From Bacteroidales bacterium (lineage in GTDB: Bacteria > Bacteroidota > Bacteroidia > Bacteroidales > Bacteroidaceae): a DNA stretch of 64,000 bases. Position 1 is the stretch's first letter, and each line of letters starts with the position of its first letter. Positions 7,793-16,569 of this stretch are shown piece by piece. Below the pieces are notes generated by a model that was not told the DNA's origin, made no database searches, and saw only the letters and a program-made list of their open reading frames with translations. The DNA lies in NCBI GenBank assembly GCA_015060905.1, contig SUXQ01000003.1, positions 1 to 64,000 of the forward strand, read 5' to 3'. Position numbers and translations under genes: made by a program.

Positions 7793-9394
7793 TTATTTAA
7801 TTCTATTACAATATTCCACCGCTGCCTCGGCGCAACGCTCACCATCGACAGCCGCCGACACAATGCCACCTGCGTAGCCGGCCCCCTCGCCACAAGGGAA
7901 AAGCCCCTCAAGTTCAATATGTTGCAGAGTATCATTATCCCTAACGATGCGCACAGGCGCAGAAGTTCTTGTCTCGACGCCTATAATTGCAGCCTCGTTG
8001 GTTAGAAAGCCGCGCGAGGATTTTCCGAAAAACTCAAACCCGCGACGCAGACGCGAGGCGATAAACTGCGGCATCCAAAAGTGCATGGGCGACGACAGCA
8101 GTCCCGGCGCATAAGTACTCGAAGGAAGGTCGTAGCTCAACTTTCCTCTCACAAAGTCCGCCATACGCTGCGCAGGCGCAGTCTGACGTCTGTTACCCAT
8201 CAGCCAGCAGAGCCTTTCGAGTGACTCTTGGAAGGCCATCATTCGCAGCGGAGAACCGGGAGCAACAGTAACACGCTCCTCGCAATCAATCTGCAAGGCA
8301 GGATTTTCAAGGTCGTCGCTGTTTATCTGCACCACCATTCCCGAATTACTCCAACGGCCGCCTCGACTCGACGGTGACATTCCATTTACCAACAACTGAT
8401 TATTGGCAGTAGCCGAGGGAATTATCACCCCACCGGGACACATACAAAAACTGTAAACTCCACGTCCATCGACCTGCGCCGTATAGGAATATTCAGCCGG
8501 CGGAAGATATTTTCCGCGACCATTAGGATTGTGATACTGTATGCGGTCGATAAGCTGCGAGGGATGCTCGAGACGTACGCCCACGGCTATTCCTTTAGCC
8601 TCTATCGCTATTTTACTATCGTGCAACGAACGGTAGACGTCACGCGCCGAGTGTCCTGTGGCAAGCACCACCGCATCGGCAAGAATTTCGCCCTTATCGG
8701 TACGTATGCCGCACACCCTGCCCGACGCAACAAGAATCTCTTCCATACGTGTTTCGAAGTGCACCTCTCCGCCGCAACTTATTATCCTGTTGCGCATATT
8801 CTCGATGACACGCGGCAGTTTGTCGGTACCTATATGCGGGTGAGCATCGGAGAGTATGGAAACACTTGCACCATGCTGACAGAATACATTCAATATGCCC
8901 TCGATGTTTCCGCGCTTTTTGCTGCGTGTATATAATTTTCCATCGGAGTAAGCACCCGCCCCACCCTCGCCGAAACAGTAATTCGATTCGGGATTAACCT
9001 TATGCTCACGCGAAATTGCGGCAACGTCCAATTTTCGTGTGCGCACATCCTTGCCACGCTCCACGACAATGGGACGCATGCGCAGCTCTATCAGTTTGAG
9101 CGCGGCAAAAAGACCGGCAGGCCCTGCTCCGACAACAACAACCGCCGGACAGCCATCAACATTGCCATACTCGCGGCTCGTATATTCATCGACGGGCGGT
9201 TGCTCGTTCACAAACACCCTGATTGTGAGATTCACATAGATTGTACGCTGACGAGCATCTATACTGCGGCGCAACACACGCACAGCAGTAACCGTCCTTG
9301 CATCAAGCCCTTTGACCTGTGCAATATACTTTTTTATCGCCTGCTCGTTGGCAGCAATATGCGGCTCTACCCTTATCTGATATTCATTAACCAT
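7793..9394 (-). CDS. FAD-dependent oxidoreductase (COG2509-like)
   Basis: A 533-residue soluble flavoprotein. A small N-terminal domain (1-80) precedes a Rossmann dinucleotide-binding motif VVVGAGPAGLFAALKL at 86-101, with VVERG closing the second strand. Further FAD contacts are VVLATGHSARD in the middle and FPCGEGAGYAGG near the C-terminus (about 500-515), followed by SAAVDG. The architecture matches the widespread 'uncharacterized FAD-dependent dehydrogenase' group. No substrate has been firmly assigned. Internal cysteines (for example in the CMCPGG segment) are typical of the group. It lies between radA and hpt in one transcription unit. Confidence 0.85.
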   Translation of the reverse strand: MVNEYQIRVEPHIAANEQAIKKYIAQVKGLDARTVTAVRVLRRSIDARQRTIYVNLTIRVFVNEQPPVDEYTSREYGNVDGCPAVVVVGAGPAGLFAALKLIELRMRPIVVERGKDVRTRKLDVAAISREHKVNPESNYCFGEGGAGAYSDGKLYTRSKKRGNIEGILNVFCQHGASVSILSDAHPHIGTDKLPRVIENMRNRIISCGGEVHFETRMEEILVASGRVCGIRTDKGEILADAVVLATGHSARDVYRSLHDSKIAIEAKGIAVGVRLEHPSQLIDRIQYHNPNGRGKYLPPAEYSYTAQVDGRGVYSFCMCPGGVIIPSATANNQLLVNGMSPSSRGGRWSNSGMVVQINSDDLENPALQIDCEERVTVAPGSPLRMMAFQESLERLCWLMGNRRQTAPAQRMADFVRGKLSYDLPSSTYAPGLLSSPMHFWMPQFIASRLRRGFEFFGKSSRGFLTNEAAIIGVETRTSAPVRIVRDNDTLQHIELEGLFPCGEGAGYAGGIVSAAVDGERCAEAAVEYCNRIK

Positions 9395-9409
9395 TGCAAT
9401 CCCCCTCTA

Positions 9410-10774
9410 TCATCCGAAAATATATCTGAAAGCCTCCTCGACCTTGCTTGCCGCCTTTACCTCTATCGAATATTTCGACAGGTCCATACGCTTGGTATTT
9501 GTCCGAGGAATTATTATCTGTTTAAAGCCCAATTTCTGCGCCTCGGCTATACGCTGTTCAATGCGGTTGATGGGGCGTATTTCACCCGAGAGGCCAACCT
9601 CGCCGGCCATACAGACAGTTGCATCAATTTCAACGTCCATATTGCTGGAAAGTATCGCGCTTATCACCGAAAGGTCTATTGCCGGGTCGTTCACTCGCAG
9701 TCCGCCGGCTATATTCAAAAAAACATCTTTCTGAGCAAGTTTAAAGCCCACGCGTTTTTCGAGTACTGCAAGCAGCATATTCATGCGTCGCGTGTCGAAC
9801 CCCGTTGCCGAACGCTGCGGAGTACCGTAAGCGGCAGTGCTCACAAGAGCCTGCACCTCTATGAGAAACGGGCTTACACCCTCGATGGCCGCGGCTATTG
9901 CAACGCCACTCATTCCCCGGTGGCGGTCGCTCAGCAACAGTTCCGAGGGATTATCAACCTGACGCAACCCCTCGCGACGCATTTCGTATATTCCCATTTC
10001 TGCTGTGCTGCCGAAGCGATTCTTAATCGAGCGCAGCACGCGGTAAATATAATGTTGGTCACCCTCGAATTGCAGGACAACATCTACAATATGTTCAAGA
10101 ATTTTGGGACCGGCAATGGCGCCCTCTTTTGTAATATGGCCGATGAGGATGATTGGAGTGTTGCTTGCTTTTGCATATTTAAGCAACATTGCCGTACACT
10201 CACGTATCTGAGCCACACTGCCCGGCGAGGAATCGACTGCCTCGCTGCTCATTGTCTGTATAGAGTCTATGATGACAAGCTGAGGCAAGCACTCTTTTAT
10301 ATGTTCAAAGATTGTCTCGAGACGAGTTTCGCACACAATCATGCAATCGGACTTTTCATACTCTATACGCTCGGCACGCAACTTTATCTGCTGCACACTC
10401 TCCTCACCCGATACATATAATACTCTTTTCCCTGCCAAACGCAACACCGTCTGAAGAACAAGCGTGGACTTTCCAATGCCCGGCTCGCCGCCCAACAGCA
10501 CCAAAGAGCCGGGAACAAGCCCGCCGCCCAGCACGCGGTTAAGCTCTTTGTCGTTCATGTCCATGCGCGGAAGTTCGTCGGCCGAAATTTCGTCTATCAG
10601 CACCGGACGCGACGACACATTGTCGTTTGTAACGCTTATCTGCGCCACACTATCTTTGCGTATGCTCTTCTCGACAAAGCTGTTCCATGCACCACACGAC
10701 GGACACTTTCCCGCCCATTTTGGGGAATCGTATCCACACTCGTTGCACAGAAAAATTTTCTTATCCTTTGCCAT
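9410..10774 (-). CDS. radA: DNA repair/branch-migration protein RadA
   Basis: A 454-residue RecA-related ATPase that processes recombination intermediates. An N-terminal zinc finger uses C10, C13, C24 and C27. Walker A GGEPGIGKST spans 95-104, Walker B is LVIIDS near 166-171, and the RadA-specific KNRFG motif is at 251-255. The C-terminal third is a Lon-protease-like domain (GGLRVNDPAIDL, then the GEVGLSGEIRP segment) without a proteolytic role. Length and order are canonical. It is the first gene of the radA, FAD oxidoreductase, hpt run and has its own promoter at 10801-10831. Confidence 0.97.
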   Translation of the reverse strand: MAKDKKIFLCNECGYDSPKWAGKCPSCGAWNSFVEKSIRKDSVAQISVTNDNVSSRPVLIDEISADELPRMDMNDKELNRVLGGGLVPGSLVLLGGEPGIGKSTLVLQTVLRLAGKRVLYVSGEESVQQIKLRAERIEYEKSDCMIVCETRLETIFEHIKECLPQLVIIDSIQTMSSEAVDSSPGSVAQIRECTAMLLKYAKASNTPIILIGHITKEGAIAGPKILEHIVDVVLQFEGDQHYIYRVLRSIKNRFGSTAEMGIYEMRREGLRQVDNPSELLLSDRHRGMSGVAIAAAIEGVSPFLIEVQALVSTAAYGTPQRSATGFDTRRMNMLLAVLEKRVGFKLAQKDVFLNIAGGLRVNDPAIDLSVISAILSSNMDVEIDATVCMAGEVGLSGEIRPINRIEQRIAEAQKLGFKQIIIPRTNTKRMDLSKYSIEVKAASKVEEAFRYIFG

Positions 10775-10800
10775 CGAAGCCTTTTTAATGTTTATTGTTG

Positions 10801-10831
10801 CGAAGATAGTGCAATATGGTTAAAATAGCAA
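10801..10831 (-). promoter_or_regulatory. Promoter of the radA run
   Basis: On the minus strand, TTG at 10829-10831 is followed after 20 bases by TATCTTCG (10801-10808), a one-base variant of TAnnTTTG, 26 bases before the radA ATG. Confidence 0.6.
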
Positions 10832-10873
10832 TAAATTACATAAACGAGTTTTTCCAAATTTAATAAAAAACAT

Positions 10874-11569
10874 TTATAGGTATTTTCTCATTTCGCAAAG
10901 TTCGGTAACTTCAAACGTAGGACGAAAAGACAGCTCTTTTTCACCTTTTCCATTCAGAAACATTTGGTCGAGCCCTGCATTTGCTGCACCCTGAATATCA
11001 CTATCGAATGCGTCGCCTATCATAAGAGTGCTATCTTTTTGTGCGCCCGAAACTTTAAGTGCATACTCGAAGAGTGCAGGATGAGGCTTATTGACGCCTA
11101 TTTCCTCGGAAAGGATTATACGCTTGAAATATTTCGTAAGTCCTGTGGTTACCATCTTTTGAGATTGCAGTTCCATAAAGCCGTTCGACAGGATAAACAT
11201 TTCATATTTCGGCGAAAGATACTCGAGTAGTTCAATAGCCCCGGGGAGAAGCATATTTTTGTGCGGGATACGCCCCAATGCCTCCGTGCCGAAACGCGCA
11301 CCAAGCTCTTCGTCGGGACGCCCTACAGCCTCGAGCGGATAGCTGTAACGTATTTTGTTCAGTTGTTCCTTGTTTATTCTGCCGGCATTATACTCGCGCC
11401 ACAGTTCTTTGTTGCGAGGCTCGTATATACTCAACCAATGCTCGAACGACTCGAAAAACCGCTCGTAACCCAACAGTTCGTATGTTTCGCGAAAAGCCTC
11501 GCGCGACGCGCCCGAAAAATCAAAAAGCGTATCGTCGAGGTCTATAAAAAGTGTACGGTATTTATTCAT
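10874..11569 (-). CDS. HAD-superfamily hydrolase, YjjG-like nucleotidase
   Basis: The start at 11569 (MNKYRTLFIDLDDTLFDF) is preferred over an upstream in-frame start, because the first catalytic strand begins there; this gives 231 residues. HAD motif I is DLDDT with D10 and D12, motif II is ILSNG, the motif III lysine lies near GVNKPHP, and motif IV is MIGDAFDSD. A helical C1 cap lies between motifs I and II. This pattern is that of YjjG-type noncanonical pyrimidine nucleotidases, which remove phosphate from nucleoside monophosphates. The substrate is inferred by resemblance only. It is the last gene of the run rsmI, lipoprotein, HAD hydrolase. Confidence 0.85.
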   Translation of the reverse strand: MNKYRTLFIDLDDTLFDFSGASREAFRETYELLGYERFFESFEHWLSIYEPRNKELWREYNAGRINKEQLNKIRYSYPLEAVGRPDEELGARFGTEALGRIPHKNMLLPGAIELLEYLSPKYEMFILSNGFMELQSQKMVTTGLTKYFKRIILSEEIGVNKPHPALFEYALKVSGAQKDSTLMIGDAFDSDIQGAANAGLDQMFLNGKGEKELSFRPTFEVTELCEMRKYL

Positions 11570-11649
11570 CTTTTTCAAACATATAAGGCTGAGCCGAATT
11601 TTTTGTTTCATTCAAGCACAGCCTTATAAAGATACTTTTTTAGAGGCGA

Positions 11650-12498
11650 TTATCGCACCTGTATAATCAAATATTTCGAAACGCTCCAGAAATTATCGGC
11701 ATTTGTAATTGTAAGCACATATTGCTTTTCGCTGTTGCGCTCCAATTTATAGCTGCCCTCGGGGTGCGTGGTCAATAATTTTGCACTTTTTGCATGAGTC
11801 TCTATTGTCGTCAGCTTGCGTTTGTCGGCTTTTGTAAAATAGGACATATTAGCATCGGCCCCACGCAACACTTTCTTACCATCGAGCAGATTCTGCTCTT
11901 TAAGCTCGCGTTTGGTGCCTATTGCGTACCAGACAGCATTCAACGAACTTTCTTGAGCACTTATGGTCTTTTCGTTGGCAACCTTTGCGGCACTAAGCTC
12001 GTTTACATTTGCGCTAAGCTGCTGCACACTCTTGTCAAGTTCGTCTATATGGATATTCTTCTGCGCAAGTTCTTGCTGAAGCGCAACAATCTGCTTGTTT
12101 TTTTCTTCAAGCTCGGCTTTCAATTTTTGCACCATTGCCTTCAGTTGTTTGGAGTAAGATTGGCTCTTTTGCAATTTCTCTTCAAGCTCGGCTATCTGTT
12201 GTTTGTTCTTTTGCAGCGTCTGATTAATAAAGTCTATATCTCTTTGCAGGGCGGCCATTTTTGTCTGCTCGGCACTCGCAGCATCAAGATTGATGCGACC
12301 TTGCGCCTCGTTTATAGCCTTGAACCCCTCTTCTACTACATTTATAGTACTTATCATTTCATCCAACGCAGCGTCGCGCGATGCAATTATACTTCTCAAA
12401 GAATCATTCTGAGCGATAAGGTCGGCCTTCTGAGGACCGCCGGTGCAACCTGCAAGAAACAGCGCAGTTGCAACAAACAGGAAAATCATTTTTTTCAT
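11650..12498 (-). CDS. Coiled-coil lipoprotein of unknown function
   Basis: A 282-residue protein with a lipoprotein signal peptide (lipobox LAGC, Cys18). Residues 25-175 are a long heptad-rich coiled coil dense in Gln, Lys and Glu (QKNKQQIAELEEKLQKSQSY and similar). The C-terminal domain of about 100 residues (AVWYAIGTKRELKEQNLLDG, then SYKLER and FWSVSKYLIIQVR) resembles a conserved domain of many Bacteroidales envelope lipoproteins that I cannot name. It is probably tethered to the outer membrane or periplasmic face. It lies 12 bases after rsmI. No function can be assigned. Confidence 0.8.
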   Translation of the reverse strand: MKKMIFLFVATALFLAGCTGGPQKADLIAQNDSLRSIIASRDAALDEMISTINVVEEGFKAINEAQGRINLDAASAEQTKMAALQRDIDFINQTLQKNKQQIAELEEKLQKSQSYSKQLKAMVQKLKAELEEKNKQIVALQQELAQKNIHIDELDKSVQQLSANVNELSAAKVANEKTISAQESSLNAVWYAIGTKRELKEQNLLDGKKVLRGADANMSYFTKADKRKLTTIETHAKSAKLLTTHPEGSYKLERNSEKQYVLTITNADNFWSVSKYLIIQVR

Positions 12499-12510
12499 AT
12501 TCTCTAAATT

Positions 12511-13212
12511 TTATTCGTTATTATCGACAAACGGTTGGCAATCGGTGCCACCAACCAACAGTACAAACTCCCCTCGCGGCTCGTTTTTTGTAAAATGGGC
12601 AATAAGTTCGTTAAGCGTGCCGCGCACACACTCCTCGTGCAGTTTGGAAATTTCGCGGGCAGCCGCAGCCGGACGCTCGCCTCCAAAAGCCTCGGCAAAT
12701 TGCGTAAGGGTCTTTACCACACGATAGGGCGATTCGTAAAAAATCATCGTACGAGGCTCTTCGCCAAGCTGCATAAGCCTTGTGCGACGACCTTTTTTCT
12801 GGGGCAGAAAACCCTCAAAGACGAAACGCTCCGAAGGTAGCGAAGAGCTTACCAACGCCGGGACAAAAGCCGTAGCCCCGGGCAGACACACAACCTGAAG
12901 CCCCGCACGCACAGCCTCGCGGACGAGCAAAAATCCCGGGTCGGAGATTGATGGCGTTCCTGCGTCAGACACCAATGCTGCATGCGAGCCACACGCTGCA
13001 ATACGCTCCACAGTGTGCCCAAGCGTCTGATGCTCATTGAACTTATGATGAGAGAACATCGGGGCGTGAATATCATAATGCTTCAACAGATTACCCGTAG
13101 TGCGAGTATCTTCGGCCAAAATAAAATCAGCCTCACGCAAAATGCGCAAAGCACGCATCGTAATATCTTCAAGGTTACCGACAGGCGTCGGCACAACATA
13201 CAAAATGCCCAT
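12511..13212 (-). CDS. rsmI: 16S rRNA (cytidine-1402-2'-O)-methyltransferase RsmI
   Basis: A 233-residue SAM-dependent methyltransferase of the tetrapyrrole-methylase fold that adds the 2'-O-methyl to C1402 in the ribosomal P site. Signature segments are VVPTPVGNLEDITMRALRIL at the N-terminus, ILAEDTRTTG near residue 33, SDAGTPSISDPGFLLV near 82-97, and GFLPQKKGRR near 140. The protein is shorter than the E. coli enzyme (286 residues), as is usual in Bacteroidetes. A minus-strand -7 box TATTTTTG lies at 13264-13271. Confidence 0.94.
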   Translation of the reverse strand: MGILYVVPTPVGNLEDITMRALRILREADFILAEDTRTTGNLLKHYDIHAPMFSHHKFNEHQTLGHTVERIAACGSHAALVSDAGTPSISDPGFLLVREAVRAGLQVVCLPGATAFVPALVSSSLPSERFVFEGFLPQKKGRRTRLMQLGEEPRTMIFYESPYRVVKTLTQFAEAFGGERPAAAAREISKLHEECVRGTLNELIAHFTKNEPRGEFVLLVGGTDCQPFVDNNE

Positions 13213-13326
13213 ATTTGCTTTTTCTATTTGTAATCTATTATAAGCCCCTACTGCTTACCGATGCAAAAATAGCGATAAATATGCAATTTGAACTATTACA
13301 ATTATATTTTTTAACATAAAATGAGC

Positions 13327-13357
13327 ATTGCATTAATAAAGAGTAACACTATATTTG
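13327..13357 (+). promoter_or_regulatory. Promoter of the AI-2E family gene
   Basis: ATTG (13327-13330), a 19-base spacer and TATATTTG (13350-13357) give a near-consensus Bacteroidetes promoter 33 bases before the ATG. Confidence 0.7.
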
Positions 13358-13390
13358 CAAAGGATAAGCGAATAATAAAACCTCTTTACC

Positions 13391-14509
13391 ATGAAAGAAA
13401 TAAGCACCGGGCGTTTTTTGCGCATAATATTAATATTGATATTTCTGGGAATATCTTATGCCACAATGAAAAACCTGAGCGAAGTACTGCTCCCGTTTTT
13501 CGTAGCATGGCTTTTGGCTTATTTAATATACCCGATAGTAACATTTTTTCAATATAAATTGAAATTCAAATACCGAATGCCGTCGATAATTACAGTGTTA
13601 CTGTTGCTGTCGGCTGCAATTTTCGGAATATTCATGCTTGTCGTGCCATCTTTTATCGACGAATTTTCGCAACTGAAAAATGTAGCGACAGACTTTATAT
13701 ACGACCGTGTAAAAAACCCTACAATCCCTGCATTTATAAGCAATTTCATACACGAATATGCCGACGAGAGTGACATTATGAACATTCTGCAAAGTTCGGG
13801 CATACAAGATGTTGCAAAGTCCCTCGTGGAAAAAACATGGTTGTTTGCGATGGGAACAATAAACGTCGTAATAAGAATTTTCGCATCGTGTATAACATTG
13901 ATGTACCTGTTCTTCATACTCCTCGACTACGAACGCCTTGCCGACGAATGGCAGACACTTATTCCTATAAAATGGCGCAAAAGAGTAAACGACCTTATGC
14001 ACGACCTTACCGAGGGAATGAACCAATATTTCCGCGGACAGGCCTTAATAGCACTGCTCGTGGGAATAATGTTCTCCATTGGCTTTCTTATCATAGATTT
14101 TCCGATAGCGATAGGATTCGGAATTTTCATAGGCGTGCTGAACCTTGTACCCTACCTGCAATTAGTATCCCTGCTGCCAATGACACTTTTGGCACTGATA
14201 AAAGCAGCAAACACCGGCGACAATTTTTGGATAATACTTATTTCGGCATTAGCCGTTACGCTCATTATACAAGCGATACAGGATTTTATCCTCGTTCCCC
14301 AAATTATGGGCAGACGCATGAAACTGCATCCGGCGGTAATTCTATTATCACTTGCCATCTGGGGGAAATTATTAGGAATTATAGGAATGATTGTGGCACT
14401 ACCTTTGACGACACTCATCTTGGGCTACATTAAACAGTTGCATCAGCCCTCATTCGTTTCGGGAGAGGTTACAAAAGAAACAAAAGCCAAAGAAAAACAA
14501 AAAAAATGA
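13391..14509 (+). CDS. AI-2E family transporter (TqsA/PerM-like permease)
   Basis: A 372-residue polytopic inner-membrane protein. Two hydrophobic helices lie in the first 60 residues (ISYATMKNLSEVLLPFFVAW). A hydrophilic stretch of about 100 residues is followed by five to six helices containing the family's hallmark PYLQLVSLLPMTLLAL and LVPQIMGRRMKLHPAVILLS segments. The C-terminal tail is lysine-rich. The family name comes from a member implicated in autoinducer-2 export, but others act as Na+/H+ antiporters or general permeases, so the substrate is open. It stands alone, divergent from rsmI and upstream of tRNA-Lys. Confidence 0.9.
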   Translation: MKEISTGRFLRIILILIFLGISYATMKNLSEVLLPFFVAWLLAYLIYPIVTFFQYKLKFKYRMPSIITVLLLLSAAIFGIFMLVVPSFIDEFSQLKNVATDFIYDRVKNPTIPAFISNFIHEYADESDIMNILQSSGIQDVAKSLVEKTWLFAMGTINVVIRIFASCITLMYLFFILLDYERLADEWQTLIPIKWRKRVNDLMHDLTEGMNQYFRGQALIALLVGIMFSIGFLIIDFPIAIGFGIFIGVLNLVPYLQLVSLLPMTLLALIKAANTGDNFWIILISALAVTLIIQAIQDFILVPQIMGRRMKLHPAVILLSLAIWGKLLGIIGMIVALPLTTLILGYIKQLHQPSFVSGEVTKETKAKEKQKK

Positions 14510-14538
14510 CAAGTTTCCTAAAAAAAGTCGCAAAAAAG

Positions 14539-14569
14539 TTTGCAGATTCAAAAAATACCCCTACCTTTG
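14539..14569 (+). promoter_or_regulatory. Promoter of tRNA-Lys
   Basis: TTTG (14539-14542), a spacer of exactly 19 bases and TACCTTTG (14562-14569) form a perfect Bacteroidetes housekeeping promoter, 24 bases before the tRNA. Confidence 0.88.
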
Positions 14570-14593
14570 CACACGCTTAACGGCACGAAGGTC

Positions 14594-14666
14594 GATTCGC
14601 TAGCTCAGCAGGTAGAGCACATCCCTTTTAAGGATGGGGTCCTGGGTTCGAGCCCCAGGCGAATCA
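14594..14666 (+). tRNA. tRNA-Lys (anticodon UUU)
   Basis: The cloverleaf folds by eye. The acceptor stem GATTCGC (14594-14600) pairs with GCGAATC (14659-14665). The D stem is GCTC/GAGC, the anticodon stem CATCC/GGATG with loop CTTTTAA (anticodon TTT at 14627-14629), and the T arm CTGGG-TTCGAGC-CCCAG. The discriminator is A14666, and the CCA end is not encoded. It has a private promoter and terminator. Confidence 0.97.
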
Positions 14667-14669
14667 CTG

Positions 14670-14712
14670 AAAGAAACGAGAAAGTCAAAAACTTTTTCGT
14701 TTCTTTTTTTAT
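14670..14712 (+). terminator. Terminator of tRNA-Lys
   Basis: A 16-bp stem (14670-14685 with 14691-14706, containing one G-U pair on the plus strand) is followed by a T-rich run, immediately after the tRNA. Confidence 0.85.
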
Positions 14713-14770
14713 TTACAAATTCTTTACTCAACTTTTTTTCCTTTAGCGACACTATTTTAGAAACTTTGCG

Positions 14771-14778
14771 TAACTTTG
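14771..14778 (+). promoter_or_regulatory. Promoter -7 box for the SulP gene
   Basis: TAACTTTG followed by CAGCC matches TAnnTTTG, 67 bases before the ATG at 14846. A clear -33 TTTG at the right spacing is lacking. Confidence 0.5.
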
Positions 14779-14845
14779 CAGCCGCTTTTAGAAATTTTGA
14801 TATTCTTTAGTAAAATATCACGAAAAACACAAACACACTATAAAA

Positions 14846-16552
14846 ATGAAAGCAAGTAAACTTATCGACTTTAGTCCTAAGATTTTTTCTACTTTAAAGA
14901 ATTACTCCCGCGAGAAACTGAGTGCCGACATTATGGCAGGAGTGATTGTGGGCGTTGTTGCCATTCCCCTTGCCATCGCCTTTGGTATTGCCAGCGGCGT
15001 AGGCCCCACAGAGGGATTGGTGACTGCCATTATCGCAGGATTGCTTATTTCTATCTTTGGTGGTTCCAAAGTACAGATAGGCGGCCCCACAGGTGCATTC
15101 ATCGTAATTATCTACGGAGTGATACAGCAGTATGGGCTGGGAGGATTGACAATCGCTACCATCATGGCCGGAATTATTCTTGTGCTAATGGGAATTTTCA
15201 GATTGGGAAGCGTCATAAAATTTATGCCCTACCCTATCATCGTAGGCTTTACAGGAGGTATTGCAATTACAATATTCTCGACACAGATGAACGATCTATT
15301 CGGTCTTGGAATTACAGACGTTCCTGCCAACTTTATCGATAAATGGATATGTTACGTCAGCAACATTGGCAACATTGATTGGTGGAGCGCAGCAATGGGT
15401 GTCGCAAGCATCGCTGTTATTGCATTAACCCCAAAAATCTCGAAAAAGATACCCGGGTCGTTGTTGGCCATCATCATCATGACCATCATCGCGTGGCTGT
15501 TGAAAGAATTTGCAGGTATTAGCTCCATAAAGACCATTGGCGACCTTTACGAACTTCCATCGGGACTGCCGGCGTTCCGCATGCCTGCATTGGAGGGTGA
15601 CATGAGCCTTTTTGCAACAATTCAGAATCTTGCCCCGGTAGCATTTACAATTGCCATGCTCGGCGCAATAGAGTCGTTACTATCGGCAATGGTAGCCGAC
15701 GGTATTATCGGCGACAAGCACAATTCAAACACCGAACTTATAGGACAGGGTATTGCTAATATGGTTGTTCCTTTCTTCGGAGGAATACCCGCCACCGGTG
15801 CTATTGCACGTACCATGGCAAACATAAACAACGGTGGAAAGACTCCCATTGCCGGAGTTGTTCACACACTTGTACTGTTGCTTGTGTTACTTTTCTTGGG
15901 CGGCATTGTGGGACGTATTCCCATGCCCTGCCTTGCCGGAGTATTGGTAATGGTTGCTTATAATATGAGCGGATGGAGAACTATTGTCTCTATGTGTAAA
16001 AAGTCTGTCGCGGGAGTAACAGTGCTTTTCGTAACTCTGCTGCTGACTGTATTCTTCGACCTTACCCTTGCCATTGAAGTTGGCCTTATCCTTGCTATTG
16101 TGGTATTTATGAAGCGCATGATGGAAAGCACAAGTATCTCTGTAATCCGCGACGAAATGGAGGTGCATCAAGATGGTGAAAATGGCGAAGAGTGCCTAAC
16201 GATTCCCAAAGGTGTGGAGGTTTACGAAATTGAGGGACCTTTCTTCTTTGGAATTGCCAATAAGTTTGACGAGCTTACACGTATGACCCCGCCTGTGCCC
16301 ATCCGCGTGTTGCGCATGCGTAAAGTAACATTCATCGACTCTACGGCATTGCACAATTTAGAGATATTCATTCAATCGTCCATAGAAGAGGGTCGTGCGG
16401 TTATCCTCTCGGGCGTTCACGACAACGTAAACAAGGTGCTTACAAAGGCCGGCGTCAAAAAGATGATCGGCGAGGAAAATGTATGCCCCAATATACACAT
16501 TGCACTTGCACGCGCTGCCGAGATTGCAAAAACAATGAACATTCCCCAATAA
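14846..16552 (+). CDS. SulP family inorganic anion transporter
   Basis: A 568-residue SLC26/SulP protein. About 12-14 membrane helices occupy residues 25-430, beginning with DIMAGVIVGVVAIPLAIAFG and including the family motif GPTGAFIVIIYG. A cytoplasmic STAS domain fills about 445-560 (YEIEGPFFFGIANKF, then FIDSTALHNLEIF). Members carry sulfate, bicarbonate or dicarboxylates by proton or sodium symport or by exchange. The sequence does not tell which. Length and domain order are normal. The DMT gene at 16570 follows after 17 bases and is probably on the same transcript. Confidence 0.94.
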   Translation: MKASKLIDFSPKIFSTLKNYSREKLSADIMAGVIVGVVAIPLAIAFGIASGVGPTEGLVTAIIAGLLISIFGGSKVQIGGPTGAFIVIIYGVIQQYGLGGLTIATIMAGIILVLMGIFRLGSVIKFMPYPIIVGFTGGIAITIFSTQMNDLFGLGITDVPANFIDKWICYVSNIGNIDWWSAAMGVASIAVIALTPKISKKIPGSLLAIIIMTIIAWLLKEFAGISSIKTIGDLYELPSGLPAFRMPALEGDMSLFATIQNLAPVAFTIAMLGAIESLLSAMVADGIIGDKHNSNTELIGQGIANMVVPFFGGIPATGAIARTMANINNGGKTPIAGVVHTLVLLLVLLFLGGIVGRIPMPCLAGVLVMVAYNMSGWRTIVSMCKKSVAGVTVLFVTLLLTVFFDLTLAIEVGLILAIVVFMKRMMESTSISVIRDEMEVHQDGENGEECLTIPKGVEVYEIEGPFFFGIANKFDELTRMTPPVPIRVLRMRKVTFIDSTALHNLEIFIQSSIEEGRAVILSGVHDNVNKVLTKAGVKKMIGEENVCPNIHIALARAAEIAKTMNIPQ

Positions 16553-16569
16553 TCATGCGCGAATAGTTT

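Noticed and set aside
14594-14666. tRNA-Lys as an integration site
   Set aside because: No repeat of the tRNA 3' end and no integrase are found nearby; the flanking genes are ordinary.
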